From positions 1-28,185 of the forward strand of contig JAKBCH010000025.1 of assembly GCA_021808055.1 (NCBI GenBank): 28,185 nt of DNA. Reading direction: 5' to 3'. Source of the stretch: Pseudomonadota bacterium. GTDB lineage: Bacteria > Pseudomonadota > Alphaproteobacteria > Acetobacterales > Acetobacteraceae. Below, one piece after another: positions 1 through 7,458 of this stretch (position 1 is its first letter; the number at the start of each line of letters is the position of its first letter). The notes beneath the pieces are model-generated. The model saw only the letters and a list, made by a program, of their open reading frames with translations. It ran no database searches and had not been told where the DNA came from. Made by a program: the position numbers and the translations under genes.

Positions 1-114
1 ACCAGAAAGGACAAATCCACAGCAGCTTGACCGTCTCGCGCAACGCGGGACATACCTTCAACCCGGGTCAATTCTCGATGAAAATCCCGGGTCAGATCTC
101 AGTGGAAATCAACA
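1..114 (-). mobile_element. Probable terminal segment of an IS21-family insertion sequence (partial, runs off the window)
   Basis: Read on the minus strand, the prophage fibre gene changes at position 114 into TGTTGATTTCCACTGAG followed by two tandem copies of a 25-bp motif ending in TGACCCGGG. IS21-family elements start with TG and carry several internal repeated transposase-binding sites near each end; the layout here fits. No transposase can be read: only about 60 bases lie inside the repeats. The minus-strand ATG at 53 opens a frame to the window edge, but 17 codons are too few to identify. The exact tip (114) and the family are inferred from the TG end, the repeats and the sudden truncation of the fibre gene. 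Confidence 0.55.
62..110 (-). repeat. Tandem 25-bp imperfect direct repeats (24-bp period) inside the IS end
   Basis: On the minus strand, copy 1 covers 110-86 and copy 2 covers 86-62, sharing one base. They match at 20 of 25 positions. Both begin GATTT and both end in TGACCCGGG; the middle differs at five positions. Such multiple end repeats are typical transposase-binding sites of IS21-type elements. Confidence 0.75.
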
Positions 115-427
115 CCGTGGGTGCTGAAAGGTTAAAATTCGTCGCCTTCAGATTAATACCCATTTTGACGATCTGATCCGTCACATCCGCCGCGAGCGAG
201 CCATAAGCGGTCGCATCGAGGGGCGAGAGCTGCGTGATGCTACCAGGGCCCACCACCACGGCAAGAGAGGCTGGCGCGGTTGGCGTACAAACCAACCCAT
301 CTGCTACCACGTTATTGCCCAACGTCGCGGCCGCCAGTGCCCCAAGCCCTATCATCGCGTTGCGATTCGTCGAAAGAATATCCGTATCAAGCGGGATGCT
401 ACCCGGATAGACAATATTACGATCCAT
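92..427 (-). pseudogene. Phage tail fibre / baseplate-fibre connector protein, truncated by the IS end
   Basis: The frame encodes 111 residues from ATG 427 (Shine-Dalgarno GAAGG 8 nt upstream). It begins MDRNIVYPGS and contains VVVGPGSITQ and a DQIVKMGINL segment. This resembles the N-terminal, virion-attached part of longer phage tail fibre proteins; that resemblance is from memory. The phage-like sequence stops at about residue 104. The last residues (LISTEI) and the TGA at 94-92 come from the IS-like sequence, so the receptor-binding part is missing. It lies 10 nt behind the tail I gene, where P2-type phages place fibre gene H. A particle made from this locus would lack a normal fibre unless the rest lies beyond the insertion. 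Confidence 0.7.
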
Positions 428-437
428 GAAAAAACCT

Positions 438-1094
438 TCAATTCGTGATTTTTGTCCAGGCAATGCTGGAAGTCGGAATAACCGAGGCGATTGTCGCGTA
501 AATCTCGGCGTCACTCACATTGCCCGCCAATTCGGCCGCCGATGCGTAGAACATTGGCGCCTCATCATAACCTCCGGGCCCCGCGCCATATCCGCCCGCA
601 TGGTCTGCAGGCAAATCATTTGGCCGGTACACTGTCAGCAAGAATTGATATGGCATCGAAGATGAACCATATCCTCCCGCTACGCCGTAACCTGCATTTA
701 TATTGTAGCCGCCAGTATCACTTGCATTCAGCGGTTCAAAAACAACAGGGCTCCGGCCAGTCAGGTTTGTTATGGCTTCAACTAAACCAAAGCGGGTTGC
801 CCTCGGTGCCAGCAAGTTCAACCGCAACCGCGCGCTGAACGCTGTGTCAGCTTCGCCCGCGCGGCGCGGCAAACCTATGCCGCAATAATCCTGCGATGCG
901 ATATCGAGAAACACCCCTCCCGCCGTTATCAGTCGCGTTTGTGCCTGCATTTGTTGAAGCAGCGCATAAACCGTAGCCCATGCCTGGCCCAATCCGCTCA
1001 AAATGGCATCCAAAACCGGCGCTTCATCCGAAAACCATCTTGCCGGCAGCATTTGTTTAATGCGCCCAGCCATATCGGAAATGTCACCAATCAT
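438..1094 (-). CDS. Phage tail protein I-like (gpI / Mu gp48 type) baseplate protein
   Basis: A 218-residue protein. ATG 1094 is chosen because the upstream baseplate J gene ends TGA at 1098-1096, giving TGAGATG. Position after J and before the fibre gene is that of P2 gpI, which closes the baseplate and links it to tail fibres. The N-terminal half is helical (MIGDISDMAGRIKQMLP; LDAILSGLGQAWATVYALLQ) and then has DYCGIGLPRR, as in the gpI/YmfQ-type family. The second half has Gly-Tyr-rich stretches (around residues 130-145 and 165-180 with GGYG, GGYD) that look like a flexible surface loop. The function rests mainly on gene order. Confidence 0.75.
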   Translation of the reverse strand: MIGDISDMAGRIKQMLPARWFSDEAPVLDAILSGLGQAWATVYALLQQMQAQTRLITAGGVFLDIASQDYCGIGLPRRAGEADTAFSARLRLNLLAPRATRFGLVEAITNLTGRSPVVFEPLNASDTGGYNINAGYGVAGGYGSSSMPYQFLLTVYRPNDLPADHAGGYGAGPGGYDEAPMFYASAAELAGNVSDAEIYATIASVIPTSSIAWTKITN

Positions 1095-1095
1095 C

Positions 1096-2220
1096 TCAGG
1101 ACACCGTAACAACGCCAGTGCGCACCGCACCAAACGATCCCGGATTTAAATCCGCCGTCGCGCCATTCAACAACAGCCCCGAAATATTCGTTACTGTACT
1201 AGCGCCATCATAAGCAAGTTGCGCCAGCCTGGTGTAACTCAAAGCTCCACCCACAGGCAGCGCTCCAACATATGCCTCTATCGCTGTCGCTACCGCGGCT
1301 ACGGCCTGCGCGTGGTCGGCTGGCGCATCCGTCATCAGCGTCATGGAAATATTTGCCAGCGTTACCACGGGCCCTTGCACCGCAAAGCTGGTTCCCACAG
1401 GCCGAATTGCATCCACCGCCTGCTGCACCGTCGCAAGCAAATTCGCAGAAGGGTCGCCCGTTCCATCATCTACAGTGACAACAAAATGGCCCATCTGCGC
1501 AGCACCTGCCTGGTCAATATTTTCGACCACCGAGTAGCTTAGCCCTTGCATAATTGCTGAAATCGCATTGCCAATCGCTGTATTAGTCGCCTTTGATAAT
1601 CCCGCCAGATAAGTACCAAATCGGGCCTTAAACGCCGTGTCGCTTTCGGCATCCAGCCCGCCCGTCAAGGCAGCCATGTTGCTTACCGTATCCACACCCG
1701 CAATGGCCGAACTCATAAGAGAGATCGCGCCTGGCTGCACATTTCCCGCCGCTCCGGCAGTAGCTGCCACCACAGGCACATTAACCGAAGCAATATTCGC
1801 CGCCAGCACATATCCATTCTGTGCTGCGCTGTATGCCGGATTCATCGGATCCGCGATAATCAAAAAGCTTTGCGTGTTCGTGGCCGTAGATATCAAACTT
1901 CCAACGGGTATCAATGCTTGAAGACTCGGCGTAAATCTGGAGAATACCACCTGCCCGCTCGCAGTCACAGCCGGCAGCCTTGCGAACCCAAAATCAGCGC
2001 CGAAACTGTCGCAATCCGCGCCGCTGCTTGTCGCGAGCCTAGTCGTGCTCAAAACCTGCACAATCAACCACTGTAACCACAAAGCCAGGGACGCATTCGC
2101 CTCCAAAATCGCACGCAGAACAGAGCCAACTGTCAAATCCAACAACGTCGTAGCCGCGCCTTGAACAGACGCGGCCATTCCCTCCACAATCGTGGAGAAA
2201 TTTTGCAGCGATAATTTCAT
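1096..2220 (-). CDS. Baseplate assembly protein J (gpJ family)
   Basis: A 374-residue protein from ATG 2220, 6 nt after the gp25-like gene. The N-terminus shows the gpJ-family pattern TLLDLTVGSVLRAILEA followed by a run of hydrophobic helix (SLALWLQWLIVQVL) and a GADCDSFGADFGFAR segment. The middle has the typical SAIAGVDTVSN and TGGLDAESDTAFKARF motif of the Baseplate_J family. In P2 and Mu the J protein forms the wedge that surrounds the hub. Length is within the usual 300-400. It overlaps nothing and is followed at one base by tail I. Confidence 0.92.
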   Translation of the reverse strand: MKLSLQNFSTIVEGMAASVQGAATTLLDLTVGSVLRAILEANASLALWLQWLIVQVLSTTRLATSSGADCDSFGADFGFARLPAVTASGQVVFSRFTPSLQALIPVGSLISTATNTQSFLIIADPMNPAYSAAQNGYVLAANIASVNVPVVAATAGAAGNVQPGAISLMSSAIAGVDTVSNMAALTGGLDAESDTAFKARFGTYLAGLSKATNTAIGNAISAIMQGLSYSVVENIDQAGAAQMGHFVVTVDDGTGDPSANLLATVQQAVDAIRPVGTSFAVQGPVVTLANISMTLMTDAPADHAQAVAAVATAIEAYVGALPVGGALSYTRLAQLAYDGASTVTNISGLLLNGATADLNPGSFGAVRTGVVTVS

Positions 2221-2226
2221 TTCAAC

Positions 2227-2589
2227 CTATACAGAAAAGGAAAGAAGCGCGGTCTGGCCTGTCAAAGCGTCTCCATAGCTGACGGACGCCATCACCGTTC
2301 CATCATCCGCCACGCTGGCAGAAACTGAAGGTGCGGGAAACTGCATAACCTGCGGTTCAAGTCGCATCTGCGTGCGAATAACACCTGAAATCAAGTCCGG
2401 AATACCCGGCCTGCCAACAAATTGGCCCAATCCCGCCCCATATGTAAGCTGCCAGATATAATCACCAGGGTTGGTCAATAGCCGCCTTAACACACGCTGC
2501 TGCGTCAAATCCTGGGCATCGGCAACGGCAATATCGCCGGTTGGGCCAATCGTTAAATCACCGCCAAACAGCAAAGATAAATCCGCCAT
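2227..2589 (-). CDS. gp25/gpW-like baseplate wedge protein
   Basis: A 120-residue protein starting at ATG 2589, which overlaps the stop of the spike gene (TGATG). A TTG one codon upstream is possible but less likely. Residues around 30-55 carry the gp25-family signature: QRVLRRLLTNPGDYIW followed by YGAGLG. The gp25 fold is the core of the contractile baseplate wedge and initiates sheath assembly in P2, T4 and type VI secretion systems. Order V-W-J-I is the P2 order. Confidence 0.9.
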   Translation of the reverse strand: MADLSLLFGGDLTIGPTGDIAVADAQDLTQQRVLRRLLTNPGDYIWQLTYGAGLGQFVGRPGIPDLISGVIRTQMRLEPQVMQFPAPSVSASVADDGTVMASVSYGDALTGQTALLSFSV

Positions 2590-3131
2590 CAAACAATCTC
2601 CGTCGGCAATCCGGTTATTCCACCAGGGGCAGGATGAAGATGCTGATCATACACATTCCGCAATGCAGCCAATGTCCCATGGGCGCTGGCCTGGTCCGAA
2701 ATATCACCGCTCACAATCAAATTACCCTGCACATGCACAGTCGGTGCGTTCATTTGAATTGTCCCATCGGTCATCAATTTCAAAAAACTGCCTGATTGGT
2801 GCTGCAACCATAGCTCTCCAGCTGGTGCAGCCAATGGCTTGTCCTCAGATGACCATACAGCACTCGCAATCACGCCCTGTTCGGCATCGCCTTCCTGCGC
2901 CAGAATGACAACCTGCGTTCCCGGCGGCAAAGGTGCTGCCAATCCCCAGCCATTTCCCACCCAAGGAGACAAAACCGGTAACCAGCCGCTTTGCACATTT
3001 TCCGGCTGTATCATAACTTTCGCTGAAAACGTTGATGGATCAAAGCTCGATACAAGGCCAAACCGTACGGTTCCCGTTAACCCATCCAACCCGCCTGCCC
3101 CGGCTTTTATCATGTTCCAAAGCAGTTCCAT
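2589..3131 (-). CDS. Baseplate spike protein V (gpV family)
   Basis: A 180-residue protein from ATG 3131, which follows the hub gene's TGA with no gap. The N-terminal half has OB-fold-like strands (GTVRFGLVSSFDPS; VLSPWVGNGWG; PPGTQVVILAQEGD; GVIASAVWS), typical of the gpV/Mu gp45 spike. The second half is a repetitive beta stretch (LWLQHQSGSFLKL; IQMNAPTVHVQG; LIVSGDIS), consistent with a beta-helix needle. The C-terminus has DQHLHP; HxH motifs at the P2 gpV tip bind an iron ion. The protein should be the membrane-piercing point of the contractile tail. Confidence 0.9.
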   Translation of the reverse strand: MELLWNMIKAGAGGLDGLTGTVRFGLVSSFDPSTFSAKVMIQPENVQSGWLPVLSPWVGNGWGLAAPLPPGTQVVILAQEGDAEQGVIASAVWSSEDKPLAAPAGELWLQHQSGSFLKLMTDGTIQMNAPTVHVQGNLIVSGDISDQASAHGTLAALRNVYDQHLHPAPGGITGLPTEIV

Positions 3132-4112
3132 TCAACCAGCCACCGCGTAAGCTTTAACCATCTGTACAAAACCTTCTCGCCCGCTCAACCGGCACTGCAA
3201 AGACATCACAACATAGCTATCGTCCAGGCTGGAATTCGTGCCCGCCATCACTAGCGTATCCCCCACACCAAGCGTTGTGTCTCCCGGCATCCGACCAAGC
3301 AAAACCTTTCCATGCTGGCGCACCATGGCAAGAACTGAAGATGCATAATCGCCAGCCTGCGCCATCGTCATGTTCGGCCGCACAAGGTTTGTCGGCGTCC
3401 CTGCGCCAACACTTTGCTCCATCACCCTTTTGCTTCGTGTGTTCCATGACCGCACGGCAACCGCCGCTGGAATCATTGTCACCAAATCAACCTGTAACCC
3501 TGAAAAATTCTCAGGCGTCACCAAAGTCTGCGCCGCGGTGGCCATTGGGCCAAAGTTTAATGTGCCGTTGTTTACAGAAACACCAAATTGCTGCGCTTCT
3601 GCCAAACGGCAAAGCAGGTTCCACTCCGTCGTCGCCTTGGAACCAATGCTCAACGCATTCCGTGAATGATCAATCTGATAATATTGCCCTATCGGCTGCG
3701 CCGTCTCTGTCACATTCGGCGTCAGGCTGTGGCGCAGCGCAATCGTTTCCGCCACCTGGCTCGCCGTCTGATTCAAAAAGCTTTCGGCAATTTCGGTATC
3801 AATCAATAACGCAGTCTGGTCGCGCCCTTGCAGGGTTGCGGTATTCGCGACCACATCAATTCGAATATTTTCAACCTGCCCAACCAATATAACAACAAAG
3901 CCAACTCCGTCGGTTGAGATTTCAATCGTTACCGGCACATTGCCCAACGCCGCGTACGCGCTAATACCCAGCGCAGGTGCCGTCCCCATGGCAAAAACCG
4001 CGCGAAACCGTCCAGCAACAAACGGCCCCGGTGCCTGCACTTCCAAGTCAACTAGCCCACCAACCGGCACACCATCCAGGCTTACCCGGCCGCGCGGCTG
4101 CTCAAGAGGCAA
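3132..4112 (-). CDS. Baseplate hub / late control D-like protein (gpD family)
   Basis: About 326 residues. No ATG is available. The chosen start is TTG 4112, because GGAGGTGG ends two bases before it; TTG 4124 in the same frame is the alternative. It overlaps the end of the LysM gene. Middle segments such as GQVENIRIDVVANTATLQGRDQ and SFLNQTASQVAETIA, then SRNALSIGSKATTEWNLLCRLAE, resemble the hub proteins of Mu/P2 tails (gp27/VgrG-like), which form the ring joining tube and spike. Position between the LysM protein X and spike V supports it. Confidence 0.82.
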   Translation of the reverse strand: MPLEQPRGRVSLDGVPVGGLVDLEVQAPGPFVAGRFRAVFAMGTAPALGISAYAALGNVPVTIEISTDGVGFVVILVGQVENIRIDVVANTATLQGRDQTALLIDTEIAESFLNQTASQVAETIALRHSLTPNVTETAQPIGQYYQIDHSRNALSIGSKATTEWNLLCRLAEAQQFGVSVNNGTLNFGPMATAAQTLVTPENFSGLQVDLVTMIPAAVAVRSWNTRSKRVMEQSVGAGTPTNLVRPNMTMAQAGDYASSVLAMVRQHGKVLLGRMPGDTTLGVGDTLVMAGTNSSLDDSYVVMSLQCRLSGREGFVQMVKAYAVAG

Positions 4113-4290
4113 TGCCACCTCCAACGGCGGGGTTTATCTCTGGCAGCACCAGCGTATTCACACCCTGCAAAACCGGGTCGGAAAGATTATTCGCCTGGGC
4201 AATTCTTATCCATTGCGTCGCATCTTGAAGATACTGCGCTGCCAGGGAGAACAGGTTTCCGCCTGCCACTACAATAATCCTGCGATTCAT
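4102..4290 (-). CDS. Tail protein X with a single LysM domain
   Basis: A 62-residue protein from ATG 4290, overlapping the gpU-like gene's stop as ATGA. Nearly all of it is one LysM-type module: IIVVAGGNLFSLAAQYLQDA, then TQWIRIAQANNL, then VLQGVNTLVLPE. Small LysM proteins of this kind (P2 gpX, Mu-like tail X) sit beside gpU/gpD and are thought to stabilise the hub or contact peptidoglycan. A longer frame upstream to 4371 is only the shadow of the neighbour's 3' end. Confidence 0.85.
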   Translation of the reverse strand: MNRRIIVVAGGNLFSLAAQYLQDATQWIRIAQANNLSDPVLQGVNTLVLPEINPAVGGGIAS

Positions 4291-4985
4291 GGTAACTCCA
4301 ACCCGAGATTTGTCGCCGCCCGGTTCACATAACCAGACATTCCAGAAAGTCCGGCCAATTGCGCTGTGCAACTGCCAATCTGCCCCAATGCAGCAATGCC
4401 CATCGTTGGTGTAACCGCATTGTTCAAAACAGATGCCACTCCCGTCAGCGTACCACCGCTCGTCGCCATTGCATCGGAGATTTCGCCCTGCACAACACCC
4501 AACGCCGCCAGGCTCGCGCCCGTCAGGCCCATGGCTGAAATCCCCGCCTGTCCACTCAGTGCTGATGCCGCCGCCAAATCACCGGAGATCAAATTCGCGA
4601 CAGGCGCCACGACATTCACAGAAGCTGAAAGCGGGTCGGTCACCACCACACATTTAATCGTAAACGGAATCAGATTCGGCTTGCGGTACTCAGCGCTAAA
4701 CCCGGCAATCACGACAAGATAATAAAACCCCTGCCATACCAGCGGCAGCTGTGCGCCCAACGCCCGCGCCGTATCCAAAAGCTGCGCGCGAGAGGCCGCG
4801 TCAGATCCCGAAAAAATTCCGGAAAACGAAATCTCTCCATCGTCAATGCCCAGCGCTTCAACAATCCGTCCGCCACCGATGATATTCTGCACCGCTAGGC
4901 GCTGCTTGCCACCGAAGCTGATCTTTTCCGGCACCTCCATGTCACGAAAGGCCACATCACCCAGCGAAAGTACGACACTGCTCAT
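4287..4985 (-). CDS. gpU-like tail/baseplate protein with an Ala/Gly-rich C-terminal extension
   Basis: A 232-residue protein. ATG 4985 is chosen because the -1 frame of the chaperone gene ends TGA at 4989-4987, giving TGAGATG. Residues 1-117 have the strand pattern of P2 gpU (F..MEVPEKISFGGKQRLAV; ALGIDDGEISFSGIFSG; LPLVWQGFYYLVVIAGFSAEY; IPFTIKCVVVTD), seen by eye from memory. P2 gpU sits at the tail tip or baseplate. Residues 118-232 are low-complexity Ala/Gly/Ser/Leu, probably helical and mildly hydrophobic. The gene occupies the place where a tape-measure gene would be expected after the chaperone. Whether the extension substitutes for a tape measure is speculation. Confidence 0.7.
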   Translation of the reverse strand: MSSVVLSLGDVAFRDMEVPEKISFGGKQRLAVQNIIGGGRIVEALGIDDGEISFSGIFSGSDAASRAQLLDTARALGAQLPLVWQGFYYLVVIAGFSAEYRKPNLIPFTIKCVVVTDPLSASVNVVAPVANLISGDLAAASALSGQAGISAMGLTGASLAALGVVQGEISDAMATSGGTLTGVASVLNNAVTPTMGIAALGQIGSCTAQLAGLSGMSGYVNRAATNLGLELP

Positions 4986-4986
4986 C

Positions 4987-5160
4987 TCATTCGCTCCAGC
5001 AAAGCTTCGTCCAATCAAACGCGTGACCTTCAAGCGTTCCCATTGCCACTATGAACGCCAGCCGCTCCGCCTCGTCCAAATCAAATGCTACTTCGTAAGG
5101 CACCCCGCACCGCACCAGATACAAACAATCCGTAAGGGCAGGGTGCCGGCTTAGTTTCCC
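4987..5160 (-). CDS. -1 frame extension of the tail assembly chaperone (E'/GT-type, made by frameshift)
   Basis: In the -1 frame relative to the chaperone ORF, reading is open from GGG at 5160 through to TGA at 4989-4987. After the slip it adds 55 residues that begin LSRHPALTDCLY, include VPYEVAFDLDEAERLAFIVA and end in AFDWTKLCWSE. The fused product would be 156 residues. There is no ribosome-binding site or ATG at the start of this frame, so it is expected only as a fusion to the upstream 101-residue protein. P2 E/E' and lambda G/GT use the same arrangement; there the extended form binds the tape measure and recruits tube protein. The frame stops one base before the next gene. Confidence 0.82.
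   Translation of the reverse strand, partial: GKLSRHPALTDCLYLVRCGVPYEVAFDLDEAERLAFIVAMGTLEGHAFDWTKLCWSE
5099..5160 (-). promoter_or_regulatory. Programmed -1 ribosomal frameshift signal (slippery heptamer plus stem)
   Basis: The heptamer GGGAAAC lies at 5160-5154 in the phase G GGA AAC of the chaperone frame, directly before its TAA (5153-5151). After a 6-nt spacer a 10-bp stem can form: GGCACCCTGC at 5147-5138 with GCGGGGTGCC at 5108-5099, one G-U pair and a 29-nt loop. Heptamer type, spacer and stem all fit a standard -1 signal. Confidence 0.85.
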
Positions 5161-5456
5161 GCTTCAGCGGCCAGGTCGCGTTCCTCGTTTTCCATCAGCG
5201 CCTCGCCCACGGCATCAACGCCTTGCTCGCCCAACCGCTCCAGCGCTGCTTCAATCGCCTTCTCATGGGCCGGGAAGGGCAGGGGCACGCCATCCACCAT
5301 CGCCACGGCAGCCGCCACCCGCGCCAGGCCCATATAGGCCCGGTTTTCTGAAAGCTCCGGCCCCAGCGCCTTAAACAATTTTAGCTGCTCCAGCACGCCC
5401 ACGCGCCGCAGCTCCAGCACCCGCCCGGCTTTGTCCGTCACACTTTGCGGCATCAT
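5151..5456 (-). CDS. Tail assembly chaperone, short form (P2 gpE / lambda gpG type)
   Basis: A 101-residue, acidic, helical protein beginning MMPQSVTDKAGRVLELRR (the second ATG at 5453 could also serve). It overlaps the tail-tube stop (TAATGATG). Size, position just after the tube gene, and the -1 frameshift site at its last codons identify it as the tail assembly chaperone. In relatives the short and frameshifted forms together keep the tape measure soluble and load tube subunits. Here the usual next gene, the tape measure, is missing. Confidence 0.85.
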   Translation of the reverse strand: MMPQSVTDKAGRVLELRRVGVLEQLKLFKALGPELSENRAYMGLARVAAAVAMVDGVPLPFPAHEKAIEAALERLGEQGVDAVGEALMENEERDLAAEAGN

Positions 5457-5884
5457 TACACTTTCGTCCGCGTCGAAGCATAAAAGTCCAGCTTCTGCGC
5501 GACCGCCGCATCGCCTTTATACGATCCTGCAGATGTCAGCTTGAACACCACATTGTTGAACTGATAGGTCGAGGTCGACCCATTCGGCTCATTCACATAC
5601 TGGTATAGCGTTCCACCATTAATCGCCTGGCCATTATGGTAAGCCGCCTCAATCTGCGCGATGAAATCATCCACCGCGGAAGATCCTCTGTCCAGCGCGA
5701 AACTTCCGTTCCAGCCTTTCGGCAGCTCAGCCGCAAGCTGCACGCCGTCCAACCGATCAACCCGCAATGGCTGCGTCACCTGGCTTGCCTCAAACCCGGT
5801 CACATGCGCCAAATCCACGCGCCCAAACGGGCCCATCACCACAATCTGGCAATCACTGCCAACAGTGAATGTATTAAACGGCAT
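5456..5884 (-). CDS. Contractile tail tube protein
   Basis: A 142-residue protein from ATG 5884, following the sheath gene by 17 nt. Size and place (sheath, tube, chaperone) are those of the contractile tube protein. The sequence is beta-rich: VGSDCQIVVMGPFGRVDL, then WNGSFALDRGSSAVDDF with IAQIEAAYHNGQ, then YQYVNEPNGSTSTYQFNNVV and KLDFYASTR at the end. It should stack as hexameric rings inside the sheath and form the DNA channel. Confidence 0.9.
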   Translation of the reverse strand: MPFNTFTVGSDCQIVVMGPFGRVDLAHVTGFEASQVTQPLRVDRLDGVQLAAELPKGWNGSFALDRGSSAVDDFIAQIEAAYHNGQAINGGTLYQYVNEPNGSTSTYQFNNVVFKLTSAGSYKGDAAVAQKLDFYASTRTKV

Positions 5885-5901
5885 CTTCTACCACCCTTAC
5901 T

Positions 5902-7455
5902 TCAAGCAGTTGCTGGCACGGTCTGGCTGCTCACCTGCACCGTCTGCCCGCCCTGAACATTCACAATGAATTTCTCGTTAATCGCCTGATACTGCACCTG
6001 CACATCCGCCTGCACATAGCCCAGGCCGGTGCGGCTGACGGGATTGTTGCTGGCATCGCACACCACAGCAAATGGCACGCTGCCATTGGTGCTACCCAGC
6101 ATCCCCTGCTGCAACAAGCCATTTAAAAAGGCCAGCAGTGTCGCGCGAATATTCTGAAACAACGTTGAATTTACCAGTTGCCCCACATACCCGCCCATGC
6201 CTGCCTGCAACGTCGCGGCAATGTAGTTGGTCAACCGCGTATAATTGTCACCATTCACCGCGGCAGAGGACGAACTGTTATGCCCACCTCGCACACCCCA
6301 GTAGGCCCCGCCCGGCTGCGGGTTGGCAATCACGTCAATCCCTGCACTCAACAGCGCGCTCAAATCCGCGCTGGCGTAAGAGGTCGCCGTCGCCCCGCCT
6401 GGCTGGCCAGATTTCTGCGTGCCCACCACCCCATAAAGCGGCTTGTTCAAGGATGATTGCTCAGGCGACAAATTCGCCAGCCGCCCCGCCACAAACCCTT
6501 GCGGCGAAACCAGCCGGGTCATCGCATTGGTCTGGTCAAACCAATACACCCAATCGCCAAACAGCATCTTGGCAGCGTAGGAATCAATCCCCGCCTCACC
6601 CTTCACAATCACCGCATTTTCAATTGTGTCGCCCGCCGGGCCGGTCAAAATCATATAAACGCTTTCGGAGAGGCCAAACTCCATCTGCACGCTCCACTGC
6701 GTGGCATCGTCGGTATCGGCCAACAGCGCAATCGCACAACCCTGGCTGCGCAGCGCATACATGCCCCGGCGCGGTAGCACATCGCTGCCCACCAACGCAG
6801 CCGCATTCACTCCATTCGCGCCATCGCTACCCGGTGTGCCGGAAGCAAACAAATACACCCCGGCCACCGGTGCTGCCTGAACAGATTGTGCTGTGGCAAC
6901 CACAAGCTGCGAAGGCCCGCGCAACACGCCATTCCCAACATTCACCGCATCGGCAATATTTTGCCAAAACAGCGCTCCAGTTCCGATTATGTTATCAAAC
7001 ACCTCCGGACTCTGCCCAGGCAGCGCAATCGTCAGCCGCCAGCTATTGGCGGCGGAACCGGCGGAAAATGTCAGCGTCAGATCATTACCTGTGCTGCCTG
7101 TATAAATCGCCGTAAACGTAACCGCCCCCAGCACGGAAAGGCTGGCCGCCGTATCGCTTCCATCCGTTACGAGAACACAACGGAAGTTCGCGGCCCCTTG
7201 CTGTACGGCGGTCGCCACCTGCGTGCCCATGTCATATTTGCGCGCCATCACCGGGCCAAATGCAGCGGCATAATCGCTCATGCTGCCAATCACCGTGGGT
7301 TCGCCAACAGGCCCCCAGCTCGCCGTGCCAACAACACCCAAAACATCCGTCGGCACGCCGTTCAGCAGTAAACTCTGCGGCGGCACAATCTGCACGTAAA
7401 GATCAGGCACCACCAGCGCGGTGGTGTTGATCGCGCCTTGTTGTACAATCGGCAT
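5902..7455 (-). CDS. Contractile tail sheath protein
   Basis: A 517-residue protein from ATG 7455. The N-terminus (VVPDLYVQIVPPQS, then VLGVVGTASWGPVGEPTVI) is the standard sheath opening, followed by FGPVMARKYDMGTQVATAV. A middle beta domain (FTAIYTGSTGNDLTLTF) and the C-terminal domain (GGAYWGVRGGHNSSSS; YTRLTNYIAATL; TGLGYVQADVQVQYQAI; KFIVNVQGG) are also typical of the Mu/P2 sheath family. The sheath polymer contracts to drive the tube through the envelope. Its presence rules out a siphovirus-type tail such as that of the Rhodobacter gene transfer agent. Confidence 0.95.
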   Translation of the reverse strand: MPIVQQGAINTTALVVPDLYVQIVPPQSLLLNGVPTDVLGVVGTASWGPVGEPTVIGSMSDYAAAFGPVMARKYDMGTQVATAVQQGAANFRCVLVTDGSDTAASLSVLGAVTFTAIYTGSTGNDLTLTFSAGSAANSWRLTIALPGQSPEVFDNIIGTGALFWQNIADAVNVGNGVLRGPSQLVVATAQSVQAAPVAGVYLFASGTPGSDGANGVNAAALVGSDVLPRRGMYALRSQGCAIALLADTDDATQWSVQMEFGLSESVYMILTGPAGDTIENAVIVKGEAGIDSYAAKMLFGDWVYWFDQTNAMTRLVSPQGFVAGRLANLSPEQSSLNKPLYGVVGTQKSGQPGGATATSYASADLSALLSAGIDVIANPQPGGAYWGVRGGHNSSSSAAVNGDNYTRLTNYIAATLQAGMGGYVGQLVNSTLFQNIRATLLAFLNGLLQQGMLGSTNGSVPFAVVCDASNNPVSRTGLGYVQADVQVQYQAINEKFIVNVQGGQTVQVSSQTVPATA

Positions 7456-7458
7456 GGT

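Noticed and set aside
6072..7115. Plus-strand open frame of 347 codons opposite the sheath gene
   Set aside because: It is rich in Pro, Ser, Arg and His, as expected from the complement of a GC-rich gene, has no recognisable domain and lies fully inside the well-supported sheath gene.
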